DNA from: Thalassospira sp. MCCC 1A01148 | GTDB taxonomy: Bacteria > Pseudomonadota > Alphaproteobacteria > Rhodospirillales > Thalassospiraceae | Length of the DNA: 64,000 bases | Assembly (NCBI RefSeq): GCF_001613795.1 | Contig: NZ_LPVZ01000022.1 | Location: 124,001-188,000 of the forward strand | Reading direction: 5' to 3' | In this document: positions 47,906 through 57,695 of the stretch, one piece after another | Layout: each line of letters starts with the position of its first letter | Numbering within the stretch: position 1 is the first letter of the stretch | Made by a program: the position numbers and the translations under genes | Notes under the pieces: model-generated | The model's input: only the letters and a program-made list of their open reading frames with translations | Told to the model about the DNA's origin: nothing | The model's database searches: none

Positions 47906-49048
47906 TTAGCGCATCTGCGCGATACTCTTCCTGAACCGCAGCGCGCTAAAGGCAAAGAAACCCACCCCAATCGCAAACACCAGCAGGAATTCCGGCCAGA
48001 CGACGTCTATGCCCGCCCCACGAAACAGGATGGCCTGCGCGTATTTGACGAAATGGGTCGCGGGCGAGAATTGCATGATGTTCTGAAGTTCCTCGGGCAT
48101 GCTTTCAAGCGGCGTGCTGCCGCCCGAGAGCAAGCGTAACGGCAACACCACAAGAATGAACAGCAAACCAAATTGCGGCATGGATCGCGTCATGGTGGCC
48201 AGGAAAATGCCAAGGGCTGTGGCAAAGAACAGATAGATCACCACACCGCCCATGAACAAAAGCTTTGATCCGGCAATCGGCACGCCCAGCACCAGCTCGA
48301 CCACGAAAACAAGCGACAGCATGCAGGCAATCAAAATCACGAGCCCATTGGCCCAGACCTTTGCCAGCATGATTTCATAGGGGTTCAGCGGCATCACCAG
48401 AAGATGCTCGATCGTGCCATGTTCGCGTTCGCGAATAAGTGCAGCGCCCGAAAGAATGATCGACAGCATGGTGATCGCATTGATGATCTCCATCGTGCTG
48501 GTGAACCATTCGCTTTGCACATTCTGGTTATAGGCATAGCGGGTGACGATGCTGGCGGCTTCTGTTCGGTTCTGCCCGGCCCAGGCCGACTTGCCGCCAA
48601 GCCAGGTCGAGACTTCCTGTGCGATGATGTTGCTGACATAGCTCTGGCCGATCCCGGCCTGCATCATCGCCGTAGCATCGATGTTAAGCTGCACTTCCGG
48701 GTCGCGGCCCGAAACCACATCGGCCTCAAATCGCGGCGGGATGACCAGCACAAAGGTAAATTCACCACTGTTCATCGCCGCATCAATGTCGCGTTCGGCA
48801 ATGCGGACCGGTTCCTGAAAATACGGGGCCAGAAACGCATCCGAAATGCGCAGCGAAAGGGCTGATCCATCCTGATCGGCAATCGCGATCGAACCACGCC
48901 GCAAATCATGCGAAAAGCCCGTAGCGGCGTTATAAATCGCAAAGGAAAACGCCCAGACAATCAGCGCCATAAGCACCATGTCACGTCTGAGGCTGAAAAG
49001 CTCCTTGATGCCAAGGCGATAGATATTGCTGATCCGTCTGCCAAGCAT
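47906..49048 (-). CDS. ABC-2 type transporter permease (YhhJ-like)
   Basis: A 380-residue inner-membrane permease with an N-terminal helix (about residues 22-45), a large periplasmic loop, and five C-terminal helices (from about 185, for example INAITMLSIILSGAALI followed by REREHGTIEHLLVMPL, the ABC-2 coupling motif). It is the third gene of an operon with a HlyD-type adaptor and an RbbA-like double ATPase, matching E. coli yhiI-rbbA-yhhJ. Such systems export drugs or bile-salt-like compounds. It starts 4 bp past the preceding gene. Confidence 0.92.
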   Translation of the reverse strand: MLGRRISNIYRLGIKELFSLRRDMVLMALIVWAFSFAIYNAATGFSHDLRRGSIAIADQDGSALSLRISDAFLAPYFQEPVRIAERDIDAAMNSGEFTFVLVIPPRFEADVVSGRDPEVQLNIDATAMMQAGIGQSYVSNIIAQEVSTWLGGKSAWAGQNRTEAASIVTRYAYNQNVQSEWFTSTMEIINAITMLSIILSGAALIREREHGTIEHLLVMPLNPYEIMLAKVWANGLVILIACMLSLVFVVELVLGVPIAGSKLLFMGGVVIYLFFATALGIFLATMTRSMPQFGLLFILVVLPLRLLSGGSTPLESMPEELQNIMQFSPATHFVKYAQAILFRGAGIDVVWPEFLLVFAIGVGFFAFSALRFRKSIAQMR

Positions 49049-49052
49049 ATGC

Positions 49053-51830
49053 TTACACCTCCTGCTTTCTGAGAAGCAGCATCGAAAGCACGGTCAATGC
49101 CGGGAAAAAGATCAGAAGGCTGATCAGTTCGGGATAAAGCTCTGCAAAGCCAAGCGCCTTGGTAAAGGTGCCGACACTGATCGACATGAAATGCGATGTC
49201 GGGATGATGGTTGAAAGCACCACCGGCGCGCCTTCAAGCGAAGAGACCGGCTGCATCATCCCCGAAAACATCACAGACGGCACCATGGTCGCAATCGCCG
49301 TACCAAAAAGGGCCGCGATCTGTGTGCTGGTAAAGGATGAAATCAAAAGCCCAAGACCCGTGGTCGCCGTGACAAACAGGATCGCACCGACCAGAAGGGT
49401 CAGGCCATTGCCCTGCAACGGCACCTCAAACCAGAACAGCGCCATCGCCGTCATCAAGACAAAGTTGATCAGGCCAAGCCCGATATAGGGCAATTGCTTG
49501 CCCCATAAAAACTCAAGCTTGGAAACCGGGGTCACATAAAGGTTGGTGATTGATCCCAGTTCCTTTTCGCGCACCACGCCAACCGCCATCAAAACGGCGG
49601 GGATAAACATCAAAAGCAACGCAATAACGGATGGCACCATGGCATAGATGCTTTTGAAATCCTGATTATAGCGATAGCGCGTCTCGATGCGCATCGGCTG
49701 GCCCATATCAGCAGTGCCAACATCGCGTTTGCGGTGCTCGCTCAGATACCGCTGATGAATGCCTTCGACATAGCCGTGAATAGTCTCGGCACGAAATGGC
49801 ATGGAGCCATCAATAAACGCCCCGATTTCAGGGCTGGCCCCACGACCGACATCACGGCCAAAGCCCGGCGGAATTTCAATCGCCAGCGTGATCTCGCCCG
49901 ACAACATCCTGGCTTCAAGATCGCCAATGCTGGCAAGCGGTTCCTGTTCCTCGAAATAGCGTGAACCTGAAAGGTTCTCGATATAGGTGCGGCTTTCCTG
50001 ACTGCGGTCACGATCAAGCACCGCATAGGTCAGGTTTTCAACGTCAAAGGTAATCCCCCAGCCAAATACCGGCATCAGGATTGCGGTCCCGATCAACGCA
50101 AACATCAGGCGGATCGGATCGCGCACCAGTTCCATGGTTTCACGCAGGGAATAGGCCCATAACCGCCGGAAGCTGAACAATGATGCGCGGGCCGGTTTCC
50201 AGCTGACTTGGTCGTCATTGCTTGCGCTTAGCGCATCTTCCGGGGCAGGGGCGGGCGTGGTGTCCCCGTCTGCGCCATCTGCTTCCTCAAGATGGCTGAT
50301 AAAGGCTTCTTCCAGTGTGTCGCAACCGCGCCCCTTGGTGATGGCGCTTGGCGTGTCGCTGATCAAAACCTTGCCCGCATGCATCAGCGATATGCGATCA
50401 CAGCGTTCTGCCTCGTTCATGAAGTGGGTGGATATAAAAATCGTCACCCCCTGATCACGCGAAAGTTCGACCAGCAATTCCCAGAATTCGTCACGTGCGA
50501 CCGGATCAACACCCGATGTCGGCTCATCCAAAATCAGGATTTCCGGGTTGTGGATGATCGCGACTGCCAATGACAATCGCTGACGCACGCCAAGCGGCAA
50601 CCTCTCGCTTAGATCCTCAAGATAGGGGCCAAGCCCGAACCGCTTGGAAAGCTCGTCGATCCGCGGCTTGATTTTGTCGTGGCCCAGGTGAAACAGATGC
50701 GCATGCAGCTCAAGGTTCTGCATAACGGTCAATTCGGAATACAGCGAAAAGGCCTGGCTCATATAGCCAACCCGATTGCGAAGCGCGATATCCTTCCCGT
50801 CCACCGGCTTGCCAAAAAGTTCGGCCGTGCCTTCGGACGCATTCAAAAGCCCGGTCAGCATCTTCATGGTCGTGGTCTTGCCACAGCCGTTGGAACCCAG
50901 AAATCCGAAAATCTCGCCTTTCTCAATGCGGAAGCTGACATCATCGACCGCAGTAAAATCGCCAAACTTCTTGGTCAGGTGTTCGGCAACAATCGCTGGC
51001 GTGTCGCCATGAATGGTGCGTTCCGGGATGGTCAGCTCATGATGGCCTTTGCGTTTCTCTTCGGGCAACAGCGCGATAAAGGCCGCCTCAAGCGTATCCG
51101 TCCCGGTGCGCTCCAAAATCTCGTTTGCTGTGCCGGTCGCAAGCACCTTGCCATCATTCATCGCAATCAGCCGGTCAAAGCGCGCCGCCTCATCCATATA
51201 GGCGGTGGCGACCAGAACCGTCATCTCGCTTTGGGTTTGGCGGATCGCATCGATCAGTTGCCAGAATTGCTGGCGTGACAGCGGATCAACACCCGTGGTC
51301 GGTTCATCAAGGATCAGGATATCGGGATCATGGATCAGCGCGCAGCATAGACCCAGTTTCTGTTTCATCCCGCCCGAAAGCTTGCCCGCCGGGCGCTCGG
51401 TAAACGGATCAAGTCCGGTCGCCTCGACAAGCCGTGCTATGCGTTCATCACGCTCGCGCTTTCCCTGCCCAAACAGGCGGCCAAAGAATTCAAGGTTCTC
51501 GCGCACCGTCAGATCCATATACAGGTTCTTGCCAAGCCCTTGCGGCATATAGGCAATGCGCGGCAGGATCGCGTTGCGGTGCCGGGTGTCTTTCATTGAT
51601 CCACCAAGCGTCTCGACCGTTCCGTCCTGCACCTTGCGCGCACCTGATATCAGGGCCAGCGCACTTGATTTACCCACCCCGTCCGGGCCGATAAAGCCAA
51701 CCGTCTGTCCGGCCGGGATTTCAAGGCTGATGTCATCAAGGGATGTGACCTTGCCATAGCAGTGCGTCACCCCGTCAAGGCGCACAGCAATTCGGGATGC
51801 GTCGTCGCTGTGGTTGGTGTGCTCCACCAT
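49053..51830 (-). CDS. RbbA-like ABC transporter: two ATPase domains fused to an ABC-2 permease
   Basis: A 925-residue protein with three modules. ATPase 1 (about 10-245) has Walker A GPDGVGKS, signature [10 protein letters not shown] and Walker [14 protein letters not shown]. ATPase 2 (about 280-510) has GSNGCGKTT, the altered signature [10 protein letters not shown] and [13 protein letters not shown]. The permease (about 555-925) has a periplasmic loop and six helices including [15 protein letters not shown]. This fused architecture matches E. coli RbbA (YhiH), reported as ribosome-associated, but operon context points to efflux. The asymmetric second signature suggests unequal ATP sites. 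It lies 11 bp after the HlyD gene. Confidence 0.94.
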   Translation of the reverse strand: MVEHTNHSDDASRIAVRLDGVTHCYGKVTSLDDISLEIPAGQTVGFIGPDGVGKSSALALISGARKVQDGTVETLGGSMKDTRHRNAILPRIAYMPQGLGKNLYMDLTVRENLEFFGRLFGQGKRERDERIARLVEATGLDPFTERPAGKLSGGMKQKLGLCCALIHDPDILILDEPTTGVDPLSRQQFWQLIDAIRQTQSEMTVLVATAYMDEAARFDRLIAMNDGKVLATGTANEILERTGTDTLEAAFIALLPEEKRKGHHELTIPERTIHGDTPAIVAEHLTKKFGDFTAVDDVSFRIEKGEIFGFLGSNGCGKTTTMKMLTGLLNASEGTAELFGKPVDGKDIALRNRVGYMSQAFSLYSELTVMQNLELHAHLFHLGHDKIKPRIDELSKRFGLGPYLEDLSERLPLGVRQRLSLAVAIIHNPEILILDEPTSGVDPVARDEFWELLVELSRDQGVTIFISTHFMNEAERCDRISLMHAGKVLISDTPSAITKGRGCDTLEEAFISHLEEADGADGDTTPAPAPEDALSASNDDQVSWKPARASLFSFRRLWAYSLRETMELVRDPIRLMFALIGTAILMPVFGWGITFDVENLTYAVLDRDRSQESRTYIENLSGSRYFEEQEPLASIGDLEARMLSGEITLAIEIPPGFGRDVGRGASPEIGAFIDGSMPFRAETIHGYVEGIHQRYLSEHRKRDVGTADMGQPMRIETRYRYNQDFKSIYAMVPSVIALLLMFIPAVLMAVGVVREKELGSITNLYVTPVSKLEFLWGKQLPYIGLGLINFVLMTAMALFWFEVPLQGNGLTLLVGAILFVTATTGLGLLISSFTSTQIAALFGTAIATMVPSVMFSGMMQPVSSLEGAPVVLSTIIPTSHFMSISVGTFTKALGFAELYPELISLLIFFPALTVLSMLLLRKQEV

Positions 51831-51841
51831 TATGTTGCGCT

Positions 51842-52852
51842 CTATTGCGTGTTCTGACGCAGGGTCGCGTCATCAGGAACATTCGGGGTGAAGGCATCCG
51901 GCCAGTTGTCATGATCGGCCAGCATGACATAAGCCTCGCCGGGCAGGCCGGTTTTCACCCGCTTGATATGCTCGGCCAGCAATTCCGGGTCGATCCGCAC
52001 CTTGACGCGAAACATCAGCTTGTCACGCTCTGCCCTTGTTTCGACCTCGCGCGGGGTAAATTGCGCATCATCGGCGACAAACGATACCTTGGCCGGAATG
52101 ACAAAATCTGGCGCGGCATCCAGAACAATCCGGGCCTCATTGCCGACAAACGCCAGCCCTGCCTGACGGGTGGGCAAGAACACATTCATGTAGACATCGG
52201 TCAGATCGATCATGGTGATCACCGGGCCACCACCGGCCAGAACCTCTCCCGGTTCGGCAAGGCGGTATTGTACCCGACCATCGCGAGGCGCCCTCAGGAC
52301 CGAATCATCAATCTGGACTTCAATGCCATCAAGTGCTGCCGATGCGGCGGCGACATTCAGGCGCGAACTGGTCAGGCGCGCCTTGGCCGCGCTCAGGGCG
52401 GCGCGTGCAATGTCACGGTCGGCCCGGCGCTGATCGACTTCCTGTCGGGAAATGTTGTTGTTTTTGACAAGCTCTTCGGCACGCGAAAGCTGCTGCTCGG
52501 CAAAGGAAAGCTCGCTTTCGCGTTGGATAATCTGGGCTTCGGCCTCGGCAATGCCTTGCTCGGCGCTCGCGACCTCCGCACGGGCGCGTGCGCGGCTGGC
52601 CATCAGTTCGGCGGTATCCATGCGCGCCAATACCTGCCCGCGCGTGACCTGATCACCTTCCTCGACCAGAACTTCTTCCACCCGCCCGGCATATTTGGTG
52701 GCAACACGCACTTCCTCGGCCTCAATGCGGCCATTGCCCGATGCGATATAGTCAGGCAGATCTGATTGCTGTGCCTGCCAATAGGCATAGCCACCCGCCG
52801 CAGCGGCGACAATCACCACAAGAACGATCAACACGGCACGCAAGCTTTTCAT
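51842..52852 (-). CDS. HlyD family periplasmic adaptor subunit
   Basis: The membrane-fusion subunit that links the inner-membrane ABC exporter to an outer-membrane channel. The 336-residue protein has one N-terminal anchor ([20 protein letters not shown]). A biotinyl-lipoyl half-motif ([20 protein letters not shown]) precedes a long alpha-helical hairpin (about residues 90-175), and the second lipoyl and beta-barrel parts follow ([20 protein letters not shown]). The start is the ATG at 52852 with GGAG seven bases upstream; an in-frame ATG at 52924 is unsupported. It is the first gene of the efflux operon. No outer-membrane TolC gene is nearby. Confidence 0.93.
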   Translation of the reverse strand: MKSLRAVLIVLVVIVAAAAGGYAYWQAQQSDLPDYIASGNGRIEAEEVRVATKYAGRVEEVLVEEGDQVTRGQVLARMDTAELMASRARARAEVASAEQGIAEAEAQIIQRESELSFAEQQLSRAEELVKNNNISRQEVDQRRADRDIARAALSAAKARLTSSRLNVAAASAALDGIEVQIDDSVLRAPRDGRVQYRLAEPGEVLAGGGPVITMIDLTDVYMNVFLPTRQAGLAFVGNEARIVLDAAPDFVIPAKVSFVADDAQFTPREVETRAERDKLMFRVKVRIDPELLAEHIKRVKTGLPGEAYVMLADHDNWPDAFTPNVPDDATLRQNTQ

Positions 52853-53189
52853 TCCATTCTCCGAAAACGGGGCGGACCAAGGCAGAGCGTTGGCAGGCCG
52901 GGATGGGTTTGTTGACGCCGTCAATCCATCTGACCAAAAGTCACTTGTCTTTGCAACGCGACACTTTCTGGAATGATCCTAGGTGATTGCAATTCGCTGT
53001 GCTTTGATGTTGCGCAATCTATTTGAAAACCATTTGCCGGTTTCAGACGTTTAACGGATGGGTGGCGCAAGCCCCTTATGGGCCATATGCGGCGTTCGGA
53101 GCATTTCCCGCCAAATTGGCGGCGATTGTTACGGGCGTTTCGGCTATATTGCGCTGCGATTGGTTTGTTTTCAAAGGATTGTCTGTCCG

Positions 53190-54314
53190 GTGCTGTTTTT
53201 TCACATCAATGTCGCTCTTGCCTGTTTGTATGTTCTTTTGCGTCACGTGCGGTATCTGGCGTGGCCGCTTTGGGCAAAGGTCGCCTTTGGCGTGTTGCTT
53301 CTGGTTGGCTCCCAGCATCATCTGTATTCCCGCATTGCCTTTGGCAGCATGTTCTTGCCGGAATTCCCGCAGTCGGTTGTGGTGGCGGTCAATGTTGCCT
53401 TTGGCGTGATTTTCTTTCTGGCGTGGTTCCAGTTGGCCTATGACCTGGTCGGGCTTCTTCTGCGCTGGGTGATCCTGCGCCGCAAGCAGCACCCGCCAAA
53501 AATCTTGCGCACCATCATGTCCTTTGCTGCCATCGCACTGGCCAGCTTTGGCGTGGCAGAAAGCATGCGTGTGCCCGACGTCAAGGAAATGGATGTCACC
53601 ATCCGCAATCTGCCGGACCGGTTTGATGGCTATCGGCTTGTGCAGCTGACCGACCTTCACATCAGCAAGTTCTATGAGCGCCCCTGGGTGGCCGAGGTGG
53701 TTGAAAAAACCAACGCGCTTGAGCCGGACCTGATCGTGATCACCGGCGATCTGATCGATGGTGAATTGCCGCTGCGCTACGATGATGTGCAGCCGCTTCA
53801 CGATCTTGTCGCCCCTGATGGCGTCATCACCATTCCGGGCAACCATGAATATTATTTCGGCTATGAAAACTGGATGCGCCATTATGGCGGGCTCAATATG
53901 CTCACCCTTGAAAACGATCATATCGTGCTGGACCGTGATGGGGATCAGCTGACCATCGCCGGTGTTACCGACCTTCGCGCCGGCAACACGGACCGCCCTG
54001 AACCAGATGTTGCCAAGGCGCTGGAAGGTCGCCCGCAAAATGCCCCGGTGATCCTGCTTGATCACCAACCGAAAATGGCCCGTGATGCCGCCCCGCTGGG
54101 TGTGGACCTGCAACTTTCCGGTCATACCCATGGCGGCATGGTATGGGGCTTTGACAATATCGTTGCCATGGTCAATGGCGGCTTTGTGTCGGGCATGTAT
54201 GACATTGACGGCATGCAGCTTTACGTCAATAACGGCACCGCCCAATGGCCGGGCTTTGCCATCCGCGTTGGCGTGCCGGCCGAACTCACCGTGATCACGC
54301 TTCGAAAGGGCTAA
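53190..54314 (+). CDS. Membrane-anchored metallophosphoesterase (YaeI/YkuE type)
   Basis: The N-terminal 130 residues hold about four transmembrane helices. The remainder is a calcineurin-like phosphoesterase domain with the full metal-binding set: QLTDLHISKF, VITGDLIDG, IPGNHEYYFG, ILLDHQPKMA and LQLSGHTHGGMVWG. Relatives include the UDP-2,3-diacylglucosamine pyrophosphatase-like LpxG and YaeI enzymes. The start is uncertain. I prefer the GTG at 53190, just before the first clear membrane segment and with AAAGGA about eleven bases upstream; an in-frame ATG at 53058 would add 44 poorly conserved-looking residues. It is monocistronic. Confidence 0.88.
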   Translation: MLFFHINVALACLYVLLRHVRYLAWPLWAKVAFGVLLLVGSQHHLYSRIAFGSMFLPEFPQSVVVAVNVAFGVIFFLAWFQLAYDLVGLLLRWVILRRKQHPPKILRTIMSFAAIALASFGVAESMRVPDVKEMDVTIRNLPDRFDGYRLVQLTDLHISKFYERPWVAEVVEKTNALEPDLIVITGDLIDGELPLRYDDVQPLHDLVAPDGVITIPGNHEYYFGYENWMRHYGGLNMLTLENDHIVLDRDGDQLTIAGVTDLRAGNTDRPEPDVAKALEGRPQNAPVILLDHQPKMARDAAPLGVDLQLSGHTHGGMVWGFDNIVAMVNGGFVSGMYDIDGMQLYVNNGTAQWPGFAIRVGVPAELTVITLRKG

Positions 54315-54338
54315 TCGGAAACAAGCCTTTTACGACGT

Positions 54339-54422
54339 CGTCATTCCCGCGAAGGCGGGAATCTCAATCGGTGGTACGGGAGATGGATTTCGGGTCTGCG
54401 CTTTGCTGCGCCCGGAATGACG
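54339..54422. repeat. Palindromic intergenic repeat with CGTCATTCC ends
   Basis: The 84-bp element begins CGTCATTCCCGCG-AA-GGCGGGAATCTC and ends GGAATGACG, so its ends are 9-bp inverted repeats. Repeats with this GTCATTCCCGCG core occur between genes in many proteobacteria and behave like small non-autonomous mobile elements. A truncated copy with one base difference lies at 60414-60440. Confidence 0.75.
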
Positions 54423-54442
54423 GGATTTCATGTCATGAAAAG

Positions 54443-54480
54443 CACAAACGGCGTCCCGGGATATCAGGACGCCGTTTGTG
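54443..54480 (-). terminator. Terminator after the GntR gene
   Basis: A 14-bp perfect stem (CACAAACGGCGTCC/GGACGCCGTTTGTG) with a 10-nt loop, followed on the minus strand by GCTTTTC. It lies 25 bp past the minus-strand gntR stop. Confidence 0.75.
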
Positions 54481-54504
54481 ATCGGGTAGGGCGGATGATC
54501 AGGC

Positions 54505-55194
54505 TTAGGTTTGCAAACCGGCACAACGCGCGGTGTTGCGGACATGGGCCTGCATTTCACGTCGTGCGCCGTCGGCATCATTGTTGCGCAGGGCCGCAAT
54601 GATTTTGCGGTGTTCGCCGATGGATTCCCGCATGCGTTCCGGGTCGGTGATCGGGATCGGCTGGCGCTGGGTTTCGGTGATCTTGTCGCGCACCGCCTGA
54701 TAAAGTTCGCGCATCATGCTGTTCGAACATGCCTCGACAATCGTTGCGTGGAATTCCAGATCGGCCTCGACATTGGCAATCAGATCCTGTTCGGCCCAGC
54801 ATTTTTCCATGCGGTTGGTCGCATCTTCCATTGCTTCAAGCTGGGTCGCGGTCAGGCGGCCACAGGCCAGCGCGGCAATTTCACTTTCAAGGATCATGCG
54901 CGTCTGGAACACGTCAAAAACACTGTGGCTTTCCGAATAGCGCCACGGTGCCATGTCTGCTTTGCTACGACTCTCCGGGTCGGTCACAAAGGTGCCACGC
55001 CCGGCTTCGGTCTTGATCAGGCCAAGTGTTTCAAGGGTCAGAAGTGCTTCGCGCAATGAAGCCCGGGAAATGCCGAATTTCTGCGCGAATTCGCGCTGGG
55101 ATGGGATTTTGTCGCCCGGGGTCAGTTCCCCATTCTGGATCATGTCCTGAATTTGGCGTGCGACCGTCTGCGGTAGCGGCGTGCGGTTGAACAT
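54505..55194 (-). CDS. GntR family regulator, FadR/FCD subfamily
   Basis: A 229-residue regulator. The N-terminal winged helix contains LTPGDKIPSQREFAQKFGISRASLREALLTLETLGLI and a wing ending GRGTFV. The C-terminal FCD domain is all-helical with likely metal-ligand histidines (LEFHATIVEACSNSMM and EHRKIIAAL). Members respond to small organic acids such as lactate, pyruvate or sugar acids. It is divergent from the ABC transporter operon at 55371, and a TGGTC-A-GACCA operator lies between them, so it very probably represses that operon. Confidence 0.93.
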   Translation of the reverse strand: MFNRTPLPQTVARQIQDMIQNGELTPGDKIPSQREFAQKFGISRASLREALLTLETLGLIKTEAGRGTFVTDPESRSKADMAPWRYSESHSVFDVFQTRMILESEIAALACGRLTATQLEAMEDATNRMEKCWAEQDLIANVEADLEFHATIVEACSNSMMRELYQAVRDKITETQRQPIPITDPERMRESIGEHRKIIAALRNNDADGARREMQAHVRNTARCAGLQT

Positions 55195-55308
55195 TCCCTC
55201 GGGTCCTTCTTGCGTATTTTTTGCTCAGTTGTTGGTATGAAAACAAATCTGACTCATTTTTGCACAAACAATCTTGCACGTGTCATCCAAATATGTTTGT
55301 CTGGCCTG

Positions 55309-55323
55309 ACTGGTCAGACCAGT
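55309..55323. promoter_or_regulatory. FCD-type GntR operator
   Basis: ACTGGTC-A-GACCAGT is a perfect 15-bp palindrome 48 bp before the binding-protein ATG. It matches the TGGTnnnACCA class bound by FadR-subfamily regulators such as PdhR and LldR. Flanking half-sites (GTCTGGCC before, TTAGACCAG after) suggest a second, weaker site or dimer-of-dimers binding. Confidence 0.75.
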
Positions 55324-55370
55324 TAGACCAGAAGTATCTCAGGGTAGGCTAAAAACACAAGGAATTCATA

Positions 55371-56168
55371 ATGAAGTTTCTCAACTTTCTGACATCCAGC
55401 GTCGTTGGCGGCGTTCTTGCCGTGTCCTCACTGGCATCCGCAAACGCAGCAGACCTGACCGTTGGGGCCAATATCGGCAACGTGCCGTGGGAATTCGAAG
55501 AAGCTGACGGCACCGTGGTCGGTTTCGAAGTCGATCTCGTCAATGAAATCGCAAGCCGCCTTGGCAAGTCGGTCGAGTTCGTCAACATCCCTTTCAACGG
55601 CCTGTTCCCGGCCGTGCAGTCGGGCCGGATCGACATGGCGGTTTCATCCATCACCATCACCGACAAGCGCCTTGAGTCTGTCACCTTCGCACAGCCTTAC
55701 TATGACAGTGACCAGTCCCTGACCGCCACGGCAGAAGGCGGCGTTTCGGGTCTTGCAGACATGGATGGCAAGGCCGTTGGTGTTGATACCGGATCCACCG
55801 GTGACATGTGGGTGACCAAGAATGGCGACGAATACGGCATTGCCGATGTCCGCCGTTACGAAGGCCTGTCCCCGGCGATGCTTGATCTGCAGGCGGGCCG
55901 TATCGACGGTTACGTAAGCGACATTCCGGCGCTGCTCTATTACGTCAAGGACAAGCCGAACCTCAAAGTGGTCGAGCGCATCACGACGGGTGAAAAATAC
56001 TCGATCATGTTCAACAAGGATGCCGAACTCGCAACCGAAGTTAACGATGTTATCACCGAACTGAAAAAAGAAGGCTTCATCGCCGGTCTGCATGAAACCT
56101 GGTTCGGTGCAGCCCCGGAAGACACCACCTCGACGGTTAAGGTGCTTGATATGCCGTCCATCGACTAA
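55371..56168 (+). CDS. Amino-acid type ABC transporter substrate-binding protein
   Basis: A 265-residue periplasmic binding protein of the SBP_bac_3 family. The signal peptide is VGGVLAVSSLASANAAD. The family pattern follows: GFEVDLVNEIASRLGKSVEF, NGLFPAVQSGRIDMAVSSIT, ITDKRLESVTFAQPYYDS, then GKAVGVDTGSTGDMW. Such proteins bind polar amino acids or related compounds; the adjacent hydantoinase and PLP genes suggest the ligand is an amino-acid derivative. AAGGA precedes the ATG. It heads an operon with a permease, an ATPase and two enzymes. Confidence 0.94.
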   Translation: MKFLNFLTSSVVGGVLAVSSLASANAADLTVGANIGNVPWEFEEADGTVVGFEVDLVNEIASRLGKSVEFVNIPFNGLFPAVQSGRIDMAVSSITITDKRLESVTFAQPYYDSDQSLTATAEGGVSGLADMDGKAVGVDTGSTGDMWVTKNGDEYGIADVRRYEGLSPAMLDLQAGRIDGYVSDIPALLYYVKDKPNLKVVERITTGEKYSIMFNKDAELATEVNDVITELKKEGFIAGLHETWFGAAPEDTTSTVKVLDMPSID

Positions 56169-56250
56169 GCGCATATCGCATCTCTTGCTCACCGACGGTA
56201 CCAAACGGCTCCCGGTATCGTCGGTGGGGCAACTCTGACTTGGTGGTGAA

Positions 56251-56922
56251 ATGGATTTATTTTCGACTTTCTTTAACATCCCCGTCCTGATGCAAAGCCT
56301 GCCGCAACTGATGAACGGCTTGCTTGTCACCATCGGGATCGGCGCAACCAGCATCATTGCCGGTCTGATCGGCGGGCTGTTTCTGGCCGTTTTGCGCCTG
56401 TATGCCGGGCCGGTCGTCACTGCGCTTGTGCGTGGCTATATCGATGTGTTCCGCTCGATCCCGCTTCTGGTGCTGCTGATCATTGTGTATTACGCGCTGC
56501 CCTTTGTCGGTGTGCGCCTTTCGCCATTCTTTTCGGCGGTCACCGCATTGACGCTGGTGTCCGCGGCCTACACGGCCGAAATTTTCCGCGCGGGCATCGA
56601 AGCCATCCCCAAGGGCCAGTTTGAAGCATCCGCGGCCCTCGGTCTTTCCAACCGCTACATCATGACCGATGTCATCCTGCCCCAAGCCATCCGCATCGTC
56701 ATTCCGCCGCTGACCAATAACTGCATCAATGTGCTGAAAGACACCGCACTGGCATCGGTTGTTGCCATGCCCGACCTGCTCAAACAGGCGACCCAGGCGC
56801 AGGCACTTGCCGCCAACCCGACGCCGCTGATTGGCGCTGCCGTGATCTATCTGATCCTGCTTCTGCCGATGGTGCGCTATGTCGCGCATCTTGAAAAACG
56901 TTTTAGCCGCGGGAGAAGCTGA
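56251..56922 (+). CDS. Polar amino-acid ABC transporter permease
   Basis: A 223-residue permease of the HisM/GlnP type with about five transmembrane helices. It contains [20 protein letters not shown] and the ATPase-coupling loop [20 protein letters not shown] followed by [16 protein letters not shown]. Only one permease gene is present, so the channel is probably a homodimer. It follows the binding-protein gene by 82 bp and its stop overlaps the ATPase ATG by one base. Confidence 0.94.
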   Translation: MDLFSTFFNIPVLMQSLPQLMNGLLVTIGIGATSIIAGLIGGLFLAVLRLYAGPVVTALVRGYIDVFRSIPLLVLLIIVYYALPFVGVRLSPFFSAVTALTLVSAAYTAEIFRAGIEAIPKGQFEASAALGLSNRYIMTDVILPQAIRIVIPPLTNNCINVLKDTALASVVAMPDLLKQATQAQALAANPTPLIGAAVIYLILLLPMVRYVAHLEKRFSRGRS

Positions 56923-57662
56923 TGAAAGCGCCACTGATCAAAATTTCCAACCTGCGCAAGACCTATGGCCAGTTCACCGCCCTGCATGGCATCGACCTTG
57001 AAATCGCCCAGGGCGAAGTGCTGTGCGTTGTCGGCCCGTCGGGCTCTGGCAAATCAACCCTGATCCGTTGCATCAACCATCTCGAAGCGTTCGAGGACGG
57101 CAGCGAAATCACCGTTGATGGCATCCCGGTGCGCCCGGGTCCCGATCTGGATCAGGTCCGGGCCGAAGTCGGCATGGTGTTTCAGTCGTTTAACCTGTTC
57201 CCGCACATGACCGTGCTGCGCAATGTCATGCTGGCCCCGATCCGGGTCCGCAAAATGTCCGAGGCGGACGCCGAAAAACGCGCCCGCGATCTGCTTGAAA
57301 AGGTCGGCATTTCGGTTCAGGCCGACAAATACCCGGCCCCACTCTCGGGCGGGCAGCAACAGCGTGTGGCGATTGCCCGTGCCCTTGCCATGGAACCGCG
57401 TGTGCTTCTGTTTGACGAGCCAACCTCCGCCCTTGATCCCGAAATGGTTGGCGAGGTTCTCGATGTCATGAAAAAGCTCGCCGGGACCGGGGTCACCATG
57501 GTCGTGGTCACCCATGAAATGGGCTTTGCCCGTCAGGTCGCCGACCGCGTCCTGTTCATGGATGGTGGCGCGATTATCGAGGCCGGAACCCCGACCGAAA
57601 TTTTCGATGCGCCCAAAGAAGAACGCACAAGGAACTTCCTCCACGCCGTTCTCGACCATTAG
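56922..57662 (+). CDS. Polar amino-acid ABC transporter ATP-binding protein
   Basis: The 246-residue ATPase of the same importer, GlnQ/HisP type. Walker A is GPSGSGKST, the Q-loop is in [14 protein letters not shown], the signature reads [17 protein letters not shown], Walker B is [14 protein letters not shown], and the switch His is in [13 protein letters not shown]. The length is typical. A class V PLP enzyme follows 33 bp later with a good ribosome-binding site, so the uptake and enzymatic genes appear to form one operon. Confidence 0.96.
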   Translation: MKAPLIKISNLRKTYGQFTALHGIDLEIAQGEVLCVVGPSGSGKSTLIRCINHLEAFEDGSEITVDGIPVRPGPDLDQVRAEVGMVFQSFNLFPHMTVLRNVMLAPIRVRKMSEADAEKRARDLLEKVGISVQADKYPAPLSGGQQQRVAIARALAMEPRVLLFDEPTSALDPEMVGEVLDVMKKLAGTGVTMVVVTHEMGFARQVADRVLFMDGGAIIEAGTPTEIFDAPKEERTRNFLHAVLDH

Positions 57663-57695
57663 AATAAAAGACAAATCAACCGGAGGATGCCTTCA

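Noticed and set aside
47437..47976. Two minus-strand frames sharing a VGLTRLELVTSRMSSERSNQ-type segment
   Set aside because: The shared segment is the antisense of the two tRNA-Val genes, a well-known spurious annotation.
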